Shown: piece after piece, positions 17,203 through 25,365 of the stretch
Layout: each line of letters starts with the position of its first letter
Numbering within the stretch: position 1 is the stretch's first letter
NCBI GenBank assembly: GCA_963825075.1
Contig: CAWGRX010000023.1
Location: 62,001-126,000 of the forward strand
From: CAWAVN01 sp963825075
GTDB taxonomy: Bacteria; Planctomycetota; Planctomycetia; Planctomycetales; Planctomycetaceae
Length of the DNA stretch: 64,000 nucleotides
Reading direction: 5' to 3'
Translations under genes and position numbers: made by a program
The notes under the pieces: generated by a model
What the model saw: only the letters and a program-made list of their open reading frames with translations
Told to the model about the DNA's origin: nothing
The model's database searches: none

Positions 17203-19933
17203 ATTCATCCTAGCTAAGCTCGAAGCCGCCGATCTTGAGCCTGCTTCGGAAACAAATCGCCGAAACTGGCTGCGGCGCGTGACCTATGATCTCATCGGTT
17301 TGCCTCCCACGGCCGAGGAAGTCGAACAATTCCTCCAGGATAATTCCCCCACCGCTTATGAAAAAGTCGTTAACCGCTTACTCGCATCGCCCGCCTACGG
17401 CGAACGCTGGGCGAGGCATTGGCTCGATCTGGTTCGCTTCGCGGAGACTTCGGGGCATGAGTTCGATTATGACATCGACTATGCCTCGCCTTACCGGGAC
17501 TATATCGTTCGCGCCCTGAATACCGATGTGCCTTATGACCAACTGATCCGGGAGCATATCGCCGGGGATTTATTGCCCAACCCGCGCCGGCATCCCGTGA
17601 CAAACATCAACGAATCCATCATCGGCACGGGGTTCTATTGGTTCGGCCAGGGCAAGCATTCGCCGGTCGATATCCGCGCCGAAGAGTGCGATTGTATGGA
17701 CAACCAGATCGACGTTCTCGGAAAAACCTTTCTCGGTTTAACTATCGCCTGCGCCCGCTGCCACGATCACAAGTTTGATCCGATCACGACGAACGACTAC
17801 TACGCCCTATCGGGTTTCCTACAAAGCTCAAGACGGCAGCACGCTTTCATCGACTCCCCAAAGCTCGCCGAAACAATCCTCGCAAAAATCAATGAGATCC
17901 AAGATCGGCAAAGCCGACTCCTAGCGAACGCGGCGGAAAAATATATCCAGGTAACCGATCATGCTTTCGATCAGGTCTTAAAGCATGCTCGCGAGCCGGC
18001 AAAGAAAGACTTGCACCACCCATTTCATGCTTTGACCGTTTTAGCGGACCTTAATAAGACCGAGCAATTCCTCGCTGCGAAGCATAGGCTCGTGCACCAA
18101 TTCGAGGAGTTACGGAAACCTTCCGAGATGCATGAAGTCTTTGCTGATTTCACACCGGATAGTATGAGCCGATGGAAAACTACGGGCCAAGCTTTTCCTG
18201 CCGAACCGATTCCGCCAGGCCGGCTCTCAAATGCTATCGATCGCGCTAAGCTACTCCTTCCCGGCACGGCCCACAGCGGCATTTATGCGGGGCGGTTGCA
18301 AGGTGTGCTCCGTTCGCCCACGTTTCCTATCACCAAGAGGTTTATTCACTACCAGATGCACCGCGTCGGCGGACGCCCTAACCCCGGACGGGCAAACAAA
18401 AACGGCCAGGTGCATTTGATTGTGGACGGCTTTCAATTTATCAAGAACCCCCTCTATGGCCAACTCACAATCAACGTCAGGCAAGAAGCCGGCTTTCGCT
18501 GGTATCGGCAAGACCTGGAAAAGTTCCTAGGTTCCAATGCGTATATCGAAATCCAAGATGAGGATGATGGTTATCTCGTTGTGGACCGGATTATCTTCTC
18601 CGATTCGCCAACACCTCCGCAAGATGTCAACTCGCTCGTATTGGCTTTATTAAAGGATCGGCAAATCACAACTGTTGTCGAACTAGGGGCGGGTTATCAG
18701 CAGTTGTTGAATGAGTCATTGAACTATTGGAAGATGGGACGTTGGCCGGCGGATTCGCGGCGTCGCGAGCGCGTGGAACTGCTCAATACCGTCTTGGAAA
18801 CCATGTCTGTTTCGCAATTGTTGACCAAGGAACAGCAAGCGGAATTGGGTTCCCTGAATCTTCGTTTGAAACACTTGAATGAATCCATTCCCTCACCCCG
18901 GCGGGCGATCGCGATGGCGGATGGCAGCGGAGAAGATGCCCGTGTGCTGATTCGCGGCAATCACAAAAAGCCTGGAAAACAAGCCCCCAGAGCGTTCCTG
19001 GAAGTTTTTCGCGAGGACGACTCACGACCAGAGTTTTCCGGAAGCGGCCGGCTGCACCTGGCGCGGCGGATTGCGGATCCCGATAACCCGTTGACGGCCC
19101 GCGTGCTGGTCAATCGGCTTTGGCTGCATCATTTTGGCCGGGGCATCGTCGCCACGCCCGACGACTTCGGCAAGATGGGACAACCGCCCACGCATCAGAA
19201 ATTGCTGGATTGGCTCGCGGCCGAGTTCGTGGAAAGCGGCTGGTCGATCAAACATATGCAGCGGTTAATAGTTCTCTCGGGCACCTATCGTATGTCGAGC
19301 CGGCTCGAACCAACCTTGGCACATTCCGAATTCGATCCTGGGCGAGTGGATCCTGACAATCGCTTGTTGCATCGCATGCCGGTGCTCAGGTTGGAAGGGG
19401 AGATCATTCGCGATGCGATCCTGACGGTTTCAGGCCGGTTGGATCGCCGAATGGAAGGTCCGAGCGTCGCACCCTATTTAACGCCGTTCATGGAAGGCCG
19501 AGGCCGACCCGGACATTCCGGGCCGCTCGACGGTGACGGTCGGCGGAGCCTCTATATTAATGTCCGTAGGAATTTTCTCACGCCGATGTTTCTCGCATTC
19601 GACTATCCCACGCCGTTTACGACGATCGGCCGAAGGAGCGTCTCGAATGTCCCGGCCCAAGCATTGACGATGATGAATAACCCCTTCGTGATTGAGCAAG
19701 CCAACATCTGGGCCAACCGGGTACTCAAGGAAGATCATCCGGATTCCGCCGGCCGCATTCGCCGGCTCTATGAAATGGCCTATACGCGTCCGCCGACGCA
19801 GCAAGAACTCGCAGCCGCGCTCGGTTTTCTCGAAACCCAGGGAAAAGTCTATAACGGCCCCGACGACCTCCGCACCTGGGCCGATTTGTGTCATGTATTG
19901 TTGAATATGAAAGAGTTTCTTTTCGTGAATTGA
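17126..19933 (+). CDS. DUF1549/DUF1553 protein, main part of the frameshifted gene
   Basis: Carries the DUF1549 domain (from WARNPIDEFILAKLE through the LPPTAEEV and YGERWARHWLDLVRFAET segments), a beta-rich middle part, and the C-terminal DUF1553 domain (ARVLVNRLWLHHFGRGIV, LSGTYRMSS, and FDYPTPFTTIGRRSVSN). A second CxxCH, CARCH, lies near residue 212. These proteins are secreted and are usually paired with a DUF1501 protein, as here (next gene). The nominal TTG start is an artefact of the frameshifts: the coding text really begins in the PSCyt1 piece at 16690. Together the two parts give about 1080 residues, normal for the family. Confidence 0.85.
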   Translation: MVLSTGHAPENPPTQDQGWARNPIDEFILAKLEAADLEPASETNRRNWLRRVTYDLIGLPPTAEEVEQFLQDNSPTAYEKVVNRLLASPAYGERWARHWLDLVRFAETSGHEFDYDIDYASPYRDYIVRALNTDVPYDQLIREHIAGDLLPNPRRHPVTNINESIIGTGFYWFGQGKHSPVDIRAEECDCMDNQIDVLGKTFLGLTIACARCHDHKFDPITTNDYYALSGFLQSSRRQHAFIDSPKLAETILAKINEIQDRQSRLLANAAEKYIQVTDHAFDQVLKHAREPAKKDLHHPFHALTVLADLNKTEQFLAAKHRLVHQFEELRKPSEMHEVFADFTPDSMSRWKTTGQAFPAEPIPPGRLSNAIDRAKLLLPGTAHSGIYAGRLQGVLRSPTFPITKRFIHYQMHRVGGRPNPGRANKNGQVHLIVDGFQFIKNPLYGQLTINVRQEAGFRWYRQDLEKFLGSNAYIEIQDEDDGYLVVDRIIFSDSPTPPQDVNSLVLALLKDRQITTVVELGAGYQQLLNESLNYWKMGRWPADSRRRERVELLNTVLETMSVSQLLTKEQQAELGSLNLRLKHLNESIPSPRRAIAMADGSGEDARVLIRGNHKKPGKQAPRAFLEVFREDDSRPEFSGSGRLHLARRIADPDNPLTARVLVNRLWLHHFGRGIVATPDDFGKMGQPPTHQKLLDWLAAEFVESGWSIKHMQRLIVLSGTYRMSSRLEPTLAHSEFDPGRVDPDNRLLHRMPVLRLEGEIIRDAILTVSGRLDRRMEGPSVAPYLTPFMEGRGRPGHSGPLDGDGRRSLYINVRRNFLTPMFLAFDYPTPFTTIGRRSVSNVPAQALTMMNNPFVIEQANIWANRVLKEDHPDSAGRIRRLYEMAYTRPPTQQELAAALGFLETQGKVYNGPDDLRTWADLCHVLLNMKEFLFVN

Positions 19934-19943
19934 ACTGAGAACA

Positions 19944-20023
19944 TGAGCGGCAAGGCGCTAGCCGCCGGTCGTAAGATTTCTACGTTTCTCTTGAAAAGAC
20001 CGGGGGCTAGAGCCCTTCCGCTC
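19944..20023. repeat. TGAGCGGCAAGGCGCTAGCC inverted repeat
   Basis: TGAGCGGCAAGGCGCTAGCC (19944) pairs with GGGGGCTAGAGCCCTTCCGC and onward (ending 20023). Related to but distinct from the GGGCGCTAGCCCC family. Lies between the DUF1553 and DUF1501 genes. Confidence 0.7.
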
Positions 20024-20087
20024 ACATTTTCGAGCACGTTCGGAGATATATAGAGCGTCACTATTCGCTTTCTCGATTGAATCATCC

Positions 20088-21515
20088 ATGCATTGCCAAC
20101 GTTATATAGACCATCCGCAGACTCGGCGGGATATGTTACTCCAGGCGGCGAGCGGGTTTGGAGCCGTCGCTCTGGCTGCGCTCATATTGGAGAGGGCTTA
20201 CGGAGAGATTCTTGATCAAACCGGGCCGATGGATGCCAAGGCCCCGATGTATCCCGCGAAGGCCAAAAATGTCATCTTCCTCTATATGGACGGCGGCCCC
20301 TCGCAGGTGGATACGTTCGACCCCAAGCCTCGCTTGGACCGCGAACACGGCCGGCCCATTCAAACCAAGGTGCAGCCCACGCAGTTCGACAACGTCGGCA
20401 AAGTCCTCAAGTCCCCCTGGAAGTTTCGGCAGTATGGGGAAAGTGGAATTCCTGTCAGCGAACTATTTCCGCACGTGGCCGAGTGCGTTGATGATCTGTG
20501 CATTATCCGCTCGATGACCTCGGCGTTTTCCGAACATACCAACGCCAACTATTTCCTGCACACGGGGCATGGACTGCAAGGTCGGCCCAGCATGGGGGCT
20601 TGGGTGACTTATGGCTTGGGGTCGGAATGCCGAAACTTGCCGGGGTTTGTGGTGCTCAACGGCGGTCTCATTCCGCCGGGCGGTTTGGACTGCTTCCACA
20701 ATGGATTTTTGCCCGCGACCTATCAAGGGTCGATCTTCAAGCAAGGAACGCAGCCGGTCGCCGACCTCAATCGTACGGAAAAAACTCCCGCTGCCCAACT
20801 CCGCAAGTTGGATCTCATGCGGCGGCTCGATCAAGGCGTGTTGGGGCGAATGGGGCATCACGATCAACTCGAATCCGCGATCGAAAACTATGAACTCGCC
20901 TACCAAATGCAAACCGCCGTTCCGGATTTAATGGATATTCATACTGAAACCAAGGCGACGCAAGAACTCTACGGCCTGAATGCCGACTTTCCTCAAACTC
21001 GCACCTACGGCCATCAATGCCTGGTGGCAAGGCGGCTGGTGGAACGCGGAGTGCGGTTTATCGAGCTGACTTGCCCCTCCGTGCGGGGCGACCGCTGGGA
21101 TCAACATAGCAACCTCAAGGATGGACATACGCGAAATGCCCTAGCCGTCGATCAGCCGATTGCCGGTCTCTTAAAAGATTTGAAGTCTCGCGGTTTGCTC
21201 GATGAGACGCTCGTAGTTTGGGCGGGAGAGTTCGGCCGGACGCCGATGGCTCAAGGCACCGACGGGCGGGATCATAATCCGTTCGGCTATACCATTTGGA
21301 TGGCCGGCGGCGGCATTAAGGGCGGCATGATCTATGGGGCCACCGACGACTACGGCTATTATGCCATCGAAAACAAACTGGAGATCTACGACCTGCACGC
21401 GACGATGCTCGCCGCACTAGGCATTGAGCATACCCGGCTCACCGTGCGGTTCAGCGGGCGCGACATGCGGCTGACCGACGTGCACGGCCACGTGGTCCAT
21501 GATATTTTCGCGTAA
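20088..21515 (+). CDS. DUF1501 family protein
   Basis: Secreted alkaline-phosphatase-fold protein typical of planctomycetes. The N-terminus TRRDMLLQAASGFGAVAL is a twin-arginine-type signal. Conserved family segments follow: NVIFLYMDGGPSQVDTFDPKP, then VWAGEFGRTPMAQGTDGRDHNP near residue 380. The Asp/His-rich stretches are the metal sites of the superfamily. It is the normal downstream partner of a DUF1549/DUF1553 gene; the pair is thought to act on extracellular polymers, but the reaction has not been shown. Confidence 0.9.
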   Translation: MHCQRYIDHPQTRRDMLLQAASGFGAVALAALILERAYGEILDQTGPMDAKAPMYPAKAKNVIFLYMDGGPSQVDTFDPKPRLDREHGRPIQTKVQPTQFDNVGKVLKSPWKFRQYGESGIPVSELFPHVAECVDDLCIIRSMTSAFSEHTNANYFLHTGHGLQGRPSMGAWVTYGLGSECRNLPGFVVLNGGLIPPGGLDCFHNGFLPATYQGSIFKQGTQPVADLNRTEKTPAAQLRKLDLMRRLDQGVLGRMGHHDQLESAIENYELAYQMQTAVPDLMDIHTETKATQELYGLNADFPQTRTYGHQCLVARRLVERGVRFIELTCPSVRGDRWDQHSNLKDGHTRNALAVDQPIAGLLKDLKSRGLLDETLVVWAGEFGRTPMAQGTDGRDHNPFGYTIWMAGGGIKGGMIYGATDDYGYYAIENKLEIYDLHATMLAALGIEHTRLTVRFSGRDMRLTDVHGHVVHDIFA

Positions 21516-21526
21516 TGGGCAACGGT

Positions 21527-21554
21527 CTTTGGTTATATATCTTTGGTTATATAT
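21527..21554. repeat. Two perfect tandem 14-bp units
   Basis: CTTTGGTTATATAT occurs twice head to tail directly after the DUF1501 gene. AT-rich against its surroundings. Confidence 0.7.
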
Positions 21555-21591
21555 CGTTAAGGGGCGTTCGACGGATAATTGTCGCCCATTC

Positions 21592-21800
21592 ATTAGCCGC
21601 AGGGCGCTAGCCTGTCTATTACCCACAAGTCCGAAAAAGGGGATATATCGACAATCACTGATGTTGCAACTCTATGAATCACACAGGGTTGCATCATTTA
21701 GTGTTTGTCTGTATAAATCTCTGTAAGTCATTGTCAACAAATGGCTTATGACTTGTGGGTAATAGACAGGGGCGCTAGCCCCGGTTCCTAGAGACAACCG
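21592..21800. repeat. GGGCGCTAGCCCCGGTT repeat copy split by a MITE
   Basis: ATTAGCCGCAGGGCGCTAGC is broken at 21611 and resumes at 21770 with GGGCGCTAGCCCCGGTT. Removing the inserted 158 bases and one 10-base duplicate restores the exact family consensus. Confidence 0.85.
21612..21769. mobile_element. 158-bp MITE with Tn5/IS50-like 20-bp inverted ends
   Basis: Perfect 20-bp terminal inverted repeats CTGTCTATTACCCACAAGTC at 21612-21631 and 21750-21769. Flanked by a 10-bp direct duplication GGGCGCTAGC (21602-21611 and 21770-21779). The ends match the Tn5 outer end CTGACTCTTATACACAAGT at 15 of 19 positions (compared from memory). The interior is AT-rich with an internal hairpin (GATGTTGCAAC..GTTGCATC) and no coding capacity. 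This fits a non-autonomous element moved by an IS4-family (IS50-group) transposase, which is not in the window. Confidence 0.88.
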
Positions 21801-21850
21801 CATGCCAGCACGTTCCGGCGGACCCTAAATCGAGTAAGACCTCTGCCCGT

Positions 21851-22321
21851 CTAGGTTTCGTCCGCGACTTCCACCCACAACGCGATCTGCACCGGAGCGT
21901 TCAAAGGCATTTCGCTGATGCCGAGCGCCACGCGGGTATGTTTGCCGGCTTCTCCAAAGGCTTCGGCCACTAGTTCCGAAGCCGCATTCAAGACCACCGG
22001 CTGCTGGTGAAAACCAGGCTCGGAATGCACATAGCCTTCCAAACGGATGATGCGGGTCACGCGGTCCAAGCTTCCGACGCAGGCTTTCACCTGGGCGAGG
22101 GCATTCAGAATGCACAGCCGGGCCGCGTGTTGGCCTTCTTCGATCGTCACCTGATGGCCCAGCTTACCTACAAAGGCCAGCTCTTTCCCGACGAAAGGCA
22201 GCTGCCCGCTGGTGACCACCTGGTTCCCCGTCCGCAACACGGGAACATAAAAACCCACCGGAGCCGGTGCGGGAGGCAACGGATGGCCCAATTCCGACAG
22301 TTTTTGTTCGACATTGCTCAT
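21851..22321 (-). CDS. RidA/YjgF family protein
   Basis: Member of the Rid family, small trimeric proteins that in the best-known cases hydrolyse reactive enamine/imine intermediates. About 156 residues from MSNVEQKLSELG; conserved features include GNQVVTSGQLPF near the start, the region VTRIIRLEGYV, and the C-terminal motif TRVALGISEMPLNAPVQI, which holds the family Arg. The longer length and the GFHQQPVVLNAASEL segment place it with the larger Rid subgroup (YjgF-like, about 155 residues) rather than classical RidA. The start was set at the second Met because the first five residues add nothing. Confidence 0.9.
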   Translation of the reverse strand: MSNVEQKLSELGHPLPPAPAPVGFYVPVLRTGNQVVTSGQLPFVGKELAFVGKLGHQVTIEEGQHAARLCILNALAQVKACVGSLDRVTRIIRLEGYVHSEPGFHQQPVVLNAASELVAEAFGEAGKHTRVALGISEMPLNAPVQIALWVEVADET

Positions 22322-22457
22322 CAGTCGGTTCTCCACGGTTTTGATTGACGACGATGCCTGATTTCTTCAAGAGGCGTTTATCCTGGCTCGTTCGGAACCG
22401 AATTGCAAGGAATCCCGGCGTACTGATGCACAGCCTCCGCGCACGGATTTCCGCCTA

Positions 22458-22727
22458 TTAGACCTCATCACCCGGGGAATATTCCTGATAAAAGTGAGCC
22501 AGGATTTGCCCCCGGATGTGCTGCGGCAGTCTCGTGAACGTTACGGAATCGATGAACTGTTGGCCTTCGGCGATCATCAGTTCCACTGCTTCAAATTCCT
22601 CGATGACAATTCCTTCCGCCAAGCGATAATAGACCCAATTGCCTCGCTCGGTGTAGCGGAGTTTCTCCGTCACATGGATCGCCGTATCTGTTTCGTATCA
22701 GCGGCCGTCTTTCAGGCGAAGACGCAT
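22458..22727 (-). pseudogene. Small protein gene with an in-frame TGA at codon 10
   Basis: From ATG at 22727, preceded by a good GGAGAG site, the text reads MRLRLKDGR, then TGA (22698-22700), then YETDTAIHVTEKLRYTER and on to the stop at 22458. The GTG at 22673 could restart translation and give 71 residues. The pattern DGRxYETDxA is typical of small planctomycete proteins with Trp at this position, so a TGG to TGA change is likely. Either a broken gene, a base error, or a short restart product. Function unknown. Confidence 0.55.
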
Positions 22728-22794
22728 GCGATCTCTCCGCAACACGTTCATTGAACTGGGTCAGGGTTTCCATTGTAACCAATGACCGGCAGGC

Positions 22795-22822
22795 TTGCAT
22801 TGGGCGGGTTGTCCTCTATACT
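22795..22822 (+). promoter_or_regulatory. Putative sigma-70-type promoter for rpmB-gatCAB
   Basis: TTGCAT at 22795-22800, a 16-base spacer, and TATACT at 22817-22822, 56 bases before the rpmB ATG. The best promoter-like pair in the window, though planctomycete promoters are poorly defined. Confidence 0.5.
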
Positions 22823-22877
22823 ACGGGTTTCCTCACCGGACGAAACAAGGCTTCACCATTTTTCATAGGGTAAGGCG

Positions 22878-23141
22878 ATGAGCCAGCGATGTGACGTTTG
22901 CGGAAAGTCCGCCCGGGTCGGCAACCGGGTCGAGCAGCGCGGGAAGCCCAAATATCTGGGCGGGAACGGCCGCAAAACCACCGGAATCACCAAGCGGAAA
23001 TTCAAACCGAACCTGCAAAAAATCCGCGTGCAGGAAGGCGACGGCGCCGTCAGCAAGAAGGTTTGCACACAGTGCATCCGCAGCGGCCGCGTCCAGAAAG
23101 CCGTGGTCCGGCAGCCGTTCACGTTGCCCAAGCAATCGTAA
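22878..23141 (+). CDS. rpmB: 50S ribosomal protein bL28
   Basis: Ribosomal protein of the large subunit. MSQRCDVCGKSARVGNRV at the start has the first zinc-ribbon pair (CxxC) and a second pair, CTQCIRSGRV, near residue 66, so this is a four-Cys, zinc-binding type. The basic RKTTGITKRKFKPNLQKIRV segment is typical of bL28. About 87 residues, a normal length. It lies nine bases upstream of gatC, so the two are likely co-transcribed. Confidence 0.95.
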   Translation: MSQRCDVCGKSARVGNRVEQRGKPKYLGGNGRKTTGITKRKFKPNLQKIRVQEGDGAVSKKVCTQCIRSGRVQKAVVRQPFTLPKQS

Positions 23142-23150
23142 CATCTTGTC

Positions 23151-23471
23151 ATGTCTCAAGATGCGGCTGCCACTGGGAATCCGCTCTCGCCCGAGGAGGT
23201 GCGGAAGGTCGCCAAGCTCGCCCGGCTGAAGTTGACCGCGGACGAGCAGGAGACGTTTGCCGCCCAGTTGGGGGAAATCTTGGGGTACGTCCATATTCTG
23301 GATCAGCTCGACACGGCGAACGTCGAACCCTTGGCCCACGCGGTGGATGTCGCCAACGTGTTTCGCGAGGATGTTCCCGCCGAGTCCCTGCCCCGCGAAG
23401 CCGCCTTGTCCAACGCCCCCAAAACCGATGGCCAATCGTTCCTGGTCCCGCCGATCTTGGGTGCCGATTAA
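23151..23471 (+). CDS. gatC: Asp-tRNA(Asn)/Glu-tRNA(Gln) amidotransferase subunit C
   Basis: Small subunit that stabilises GatA in the GatCAB tRNA-dependent amidotransferase. The family pattern is clear: LSPEEVRKVAKLARLKLTADE, then GEILGYVHILDQLDTANVEPLAH, FREDVPAESLPREAALSNAPKT, and the end FLVPPIL. 106 residues, normal. It is followed by an unusual 294-base gap before gatA, filled by a large nested inverted repeat. Confidence 0.95.
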   Translation: MSQDAAATGNPLSPEEVRKVAKLARLKLTADEQETFAAQLGEILGYVHILDQLDTANVEPLAHAVDVANVFREDVPAESLPREAALSNAPKTDGQSFLVPPILGAD

Positions 23472-23512
23472 GCCTTTTTTTGTAGCGACCGCTTCCAGCC
23501 GCCGAGTCGGTT

Positions 23513-23654
23513 GGGTGGCTGGGGCGCAGATTACTCTCCCAATAAAGTTAGGCAAACGAATTCTGGGGCGATGGACACGAGAGAAATTACTCCCATGGCC
23601 CCAGTTTTCGGAGCGCGTTTTTCGCTTGATCCATTTCTTTGCGCCCCAGCCACC
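23513..23654. repeat. Nested inverted repeat between gatC and gatA
   Basis: Outer arms GGGTGGCTGGGGCGCAGA (23513-23530) and TTTGCGCCCCAGCCACC (23638-23654); inner arms CTGGGGCGATGG (near 23563) and CCATGGCCCCAG (near 23593). Followed by two GC-rich fragments, CCCCATGCTTGCG and CCCCCACGCTTGTG, before the gatA start. The element interrupts what is otherwise an operon. Confidence 0.7.
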
Positions 23655-23765
23655 TTCACCGCCGCCTATGTTTTCAGTTAATGCCCCATGCTTGCGCTGT
23701 GGGCTAAATTGGTTTTGTCCAGAAGCACGGCCCCCACGCTTGTGTTCGGGGAGGTTTGAACAACG

Positions 23766-25247
23766 ATGAGCACGGTCCTCACCTCTGCCTCGGCGTCCGA
23801 ACTGTTGAACCGGCTGAAACAGCGCGAAATCTCGGCGGTGGAAGTCGCCCAGGCTTTTTTGGGCCGCATCCAGGAAACCGATGCCGCGATCGGGGCGTTT
23901 TTGTCGATCCAAGCCGAGGAAGCTCTCGCCCACGCGGAACAGATCGATCAAAAGCGGAAAGCCGGCGAACCGCTCGGCCCGCTCGCGGGTTTGCCTCTGG
24001 GCATCAAAGACGTCATCTGCACCAAGGCGCATGCTACGACCTGTGCCAGCCGAATGCTGGAGAATTTCGTCCCGCCTTATGATGCTCACGTCATCGAGAA
24101 GCTCAAGTCCGCCGATGCGGTGCTATTGGGCAAATTGAACATGGACGAGTTCGCGATGGGGTCGTCCAATGAGAACTCCGCATTCAAACCCGTCCGCAAT
24201 CCCTGGGACACCGCACGCACGCCCGGCGGATCGAGCGGCGGTTCCGCAGCCGCGGTCGCCGCGCGGATGATTCCGGTCGCCCTCGGCAGTGACACGGGCG
24301 GTTCGATTCGGCAGCCGGCGGCGTTTTGCGGTGTGGTGGGTCTCAAACCGACTTACGGCCGGGTCTCCCGCTACGGTCTGGTTGCCTTTGCGAGTTCGCT
24401 GGATCAGATCGGCCCGGTGGCGAGCGACGTCGCCGGTGCCGCGCTTTTGATGGAGACAATCGCCGGCCACGATCCCCGCGATTCCACCTCCATCAATCAG
24501 CCGGTCCCCCAATACCTTCAGACTTTGGAACAGCCGCTGGACGGTTTGAAAGTCGGCATCGCGGCGGAGCATTTCGGGGAAGGTTTGAACCCCAAGGTCG
24601 AAGAAGCCGTGCGAACCGCGGTCAAGGTTTATGAATCCCTGGGAGCGGAGGTTCGCGAAATCCATCTGCCGCATTCCCGCTATGCGGTGGCGACGTATTA
24701 TCTGATCGCCCCGTCGGAAGCGTCCAGCAATCTGGCCCGGTACGACGGCGTGCATTATGGCTTTCGCTCGCCGAACTTCGATCCCAAAAACATGATCGAC
24801 ATGTACGAGACGACGCGGGGCGAAGGTTTCGGGGCCGAGGTCAAACGCCGAATTATGATCGGCACCTATGCCCTCTCCGCGGGCTATTACGATGCCTACT
24901 ATCTCAAAGCCCTCAAAGTTCGCCGGCTGATCCGGAGCGACTTCGACAAGGCGTTCGAGGAGGTGGATTTGATCGCCTCGCCCGTCACGCCCGCGCCGCC
25001 CTTTAAGATCGGCGAGTTGGTGGACGATCCGCTGGCGATGTATCTTTCGGACATCTATACCTTAAGCGCGAACCTCGCGGGCCTGCCGGGGATTTCGATT
25101 CCCTGCGGCCAGGTGACCGAAGACGGAAAGACGCTGCCCATCGGCCTCCAGCTTCTGGCCCCGCCGTTTGAAGAAGAACGCCTCCTGCGAGCCGCCCGCA
25201 TGTACGAACGCGAAACCGATTGGCACATAATGCAGCCGGAATTGTGA
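23766..25247 (+). CDS. gatA: Asp-tRNA(Asn)/Glu-tRNA(Gln) amidotransferase subunit A
   Basis: Glutaminase subunit of GatCAB, generating ammonia for transamidation of misacylated tRNAs. Amidase-signature triad is present: Lys in GIKDVICT (near 80), the loop GGSSGGSAAAVAARM (near 155), and the nucleophile in SDTGGSIRQPAAFCG (near 178). The GatA-specific segments KLNMDEFAMGSSNENSA and GLKPTYGRVSRYGLVAFASSLDQIGP follow. 493 residues, normal. ATG follows GGGGAGG. Together with gatC and gatB it implies the organism makes Gln-tRNA or Asn-tRNA indirectly. Confidence 0.95.
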   Translation: MSTVLTSASASELLNRLKQREISAVEVAQAFLGRIQETDAAIGAFLSIQAEEALAHAEQIDQKRKAGEPLGPLAGLPLGIKDVICTKAHATTCASRMLENFVPPYDAHVIEKLKSADAVLLGKLNMDEFAMGSSNENSAFKPVRNPWDTARTPGGSSGGSAAAVAARMIPVALGSDTGGSIRQPAAFCGVVGLKPTYGRVSRYGLVAFASSLDQIGPVASDVAGAALLMETIAGHDPRDSTSINQPVPQYLQTLEQPLDGLKVGIAAEHFGEGLNPKVEEAVRTAVKVYESLGAEVREIHLPHSRYAVATYYLIAPSEASSNLARYDGVHYGFRSPNFDPKNMIDMYETTRGEGFGAEVKRRIMIGTYALSAGYYDAYYLKALKVRRLIRSDFDKAFEEVDLIASPVTPAPPFKIGELVDDPLAMYLSDIYTLSANLAGLPGISIPCGQVTEDGKTLPIGLQLLAPPFEEERLLRAARMYERETDWHIMQPEL

Positions 25248-25272
25248 AGCTCAGGAATTGCTTATCGGATTT

Positions 25273-25339
25273 ATTAGCCGCAGGGGGGGCACCGCCCGCA
25301 GGGTGGTCCGCCCCGGTTTCCTTCGCACAACCGGCTGAT
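25273..25339. repeat. Variant ATTAGCCGCAGGG..CCCCGGTT repeat
   Basis: ATTAGCCGCAGGGGGGGCACC and onward, then GGTCCGCCCCGGTTTC and a short inverted CAACCGGCTGAT. Same ends as the GGGCGCTAGCCCC family but a different middle. Lies between gatA and gatB. Confidence 0.6.
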
Positions 25340-25365
25340 CACAAAACACAACGGACCACGGACAA

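Noticed and set aside
22863..24089. Minus-strand frame over rpmB, gatC and gatA
   Set aside because: Antisense of three well-supported genes.
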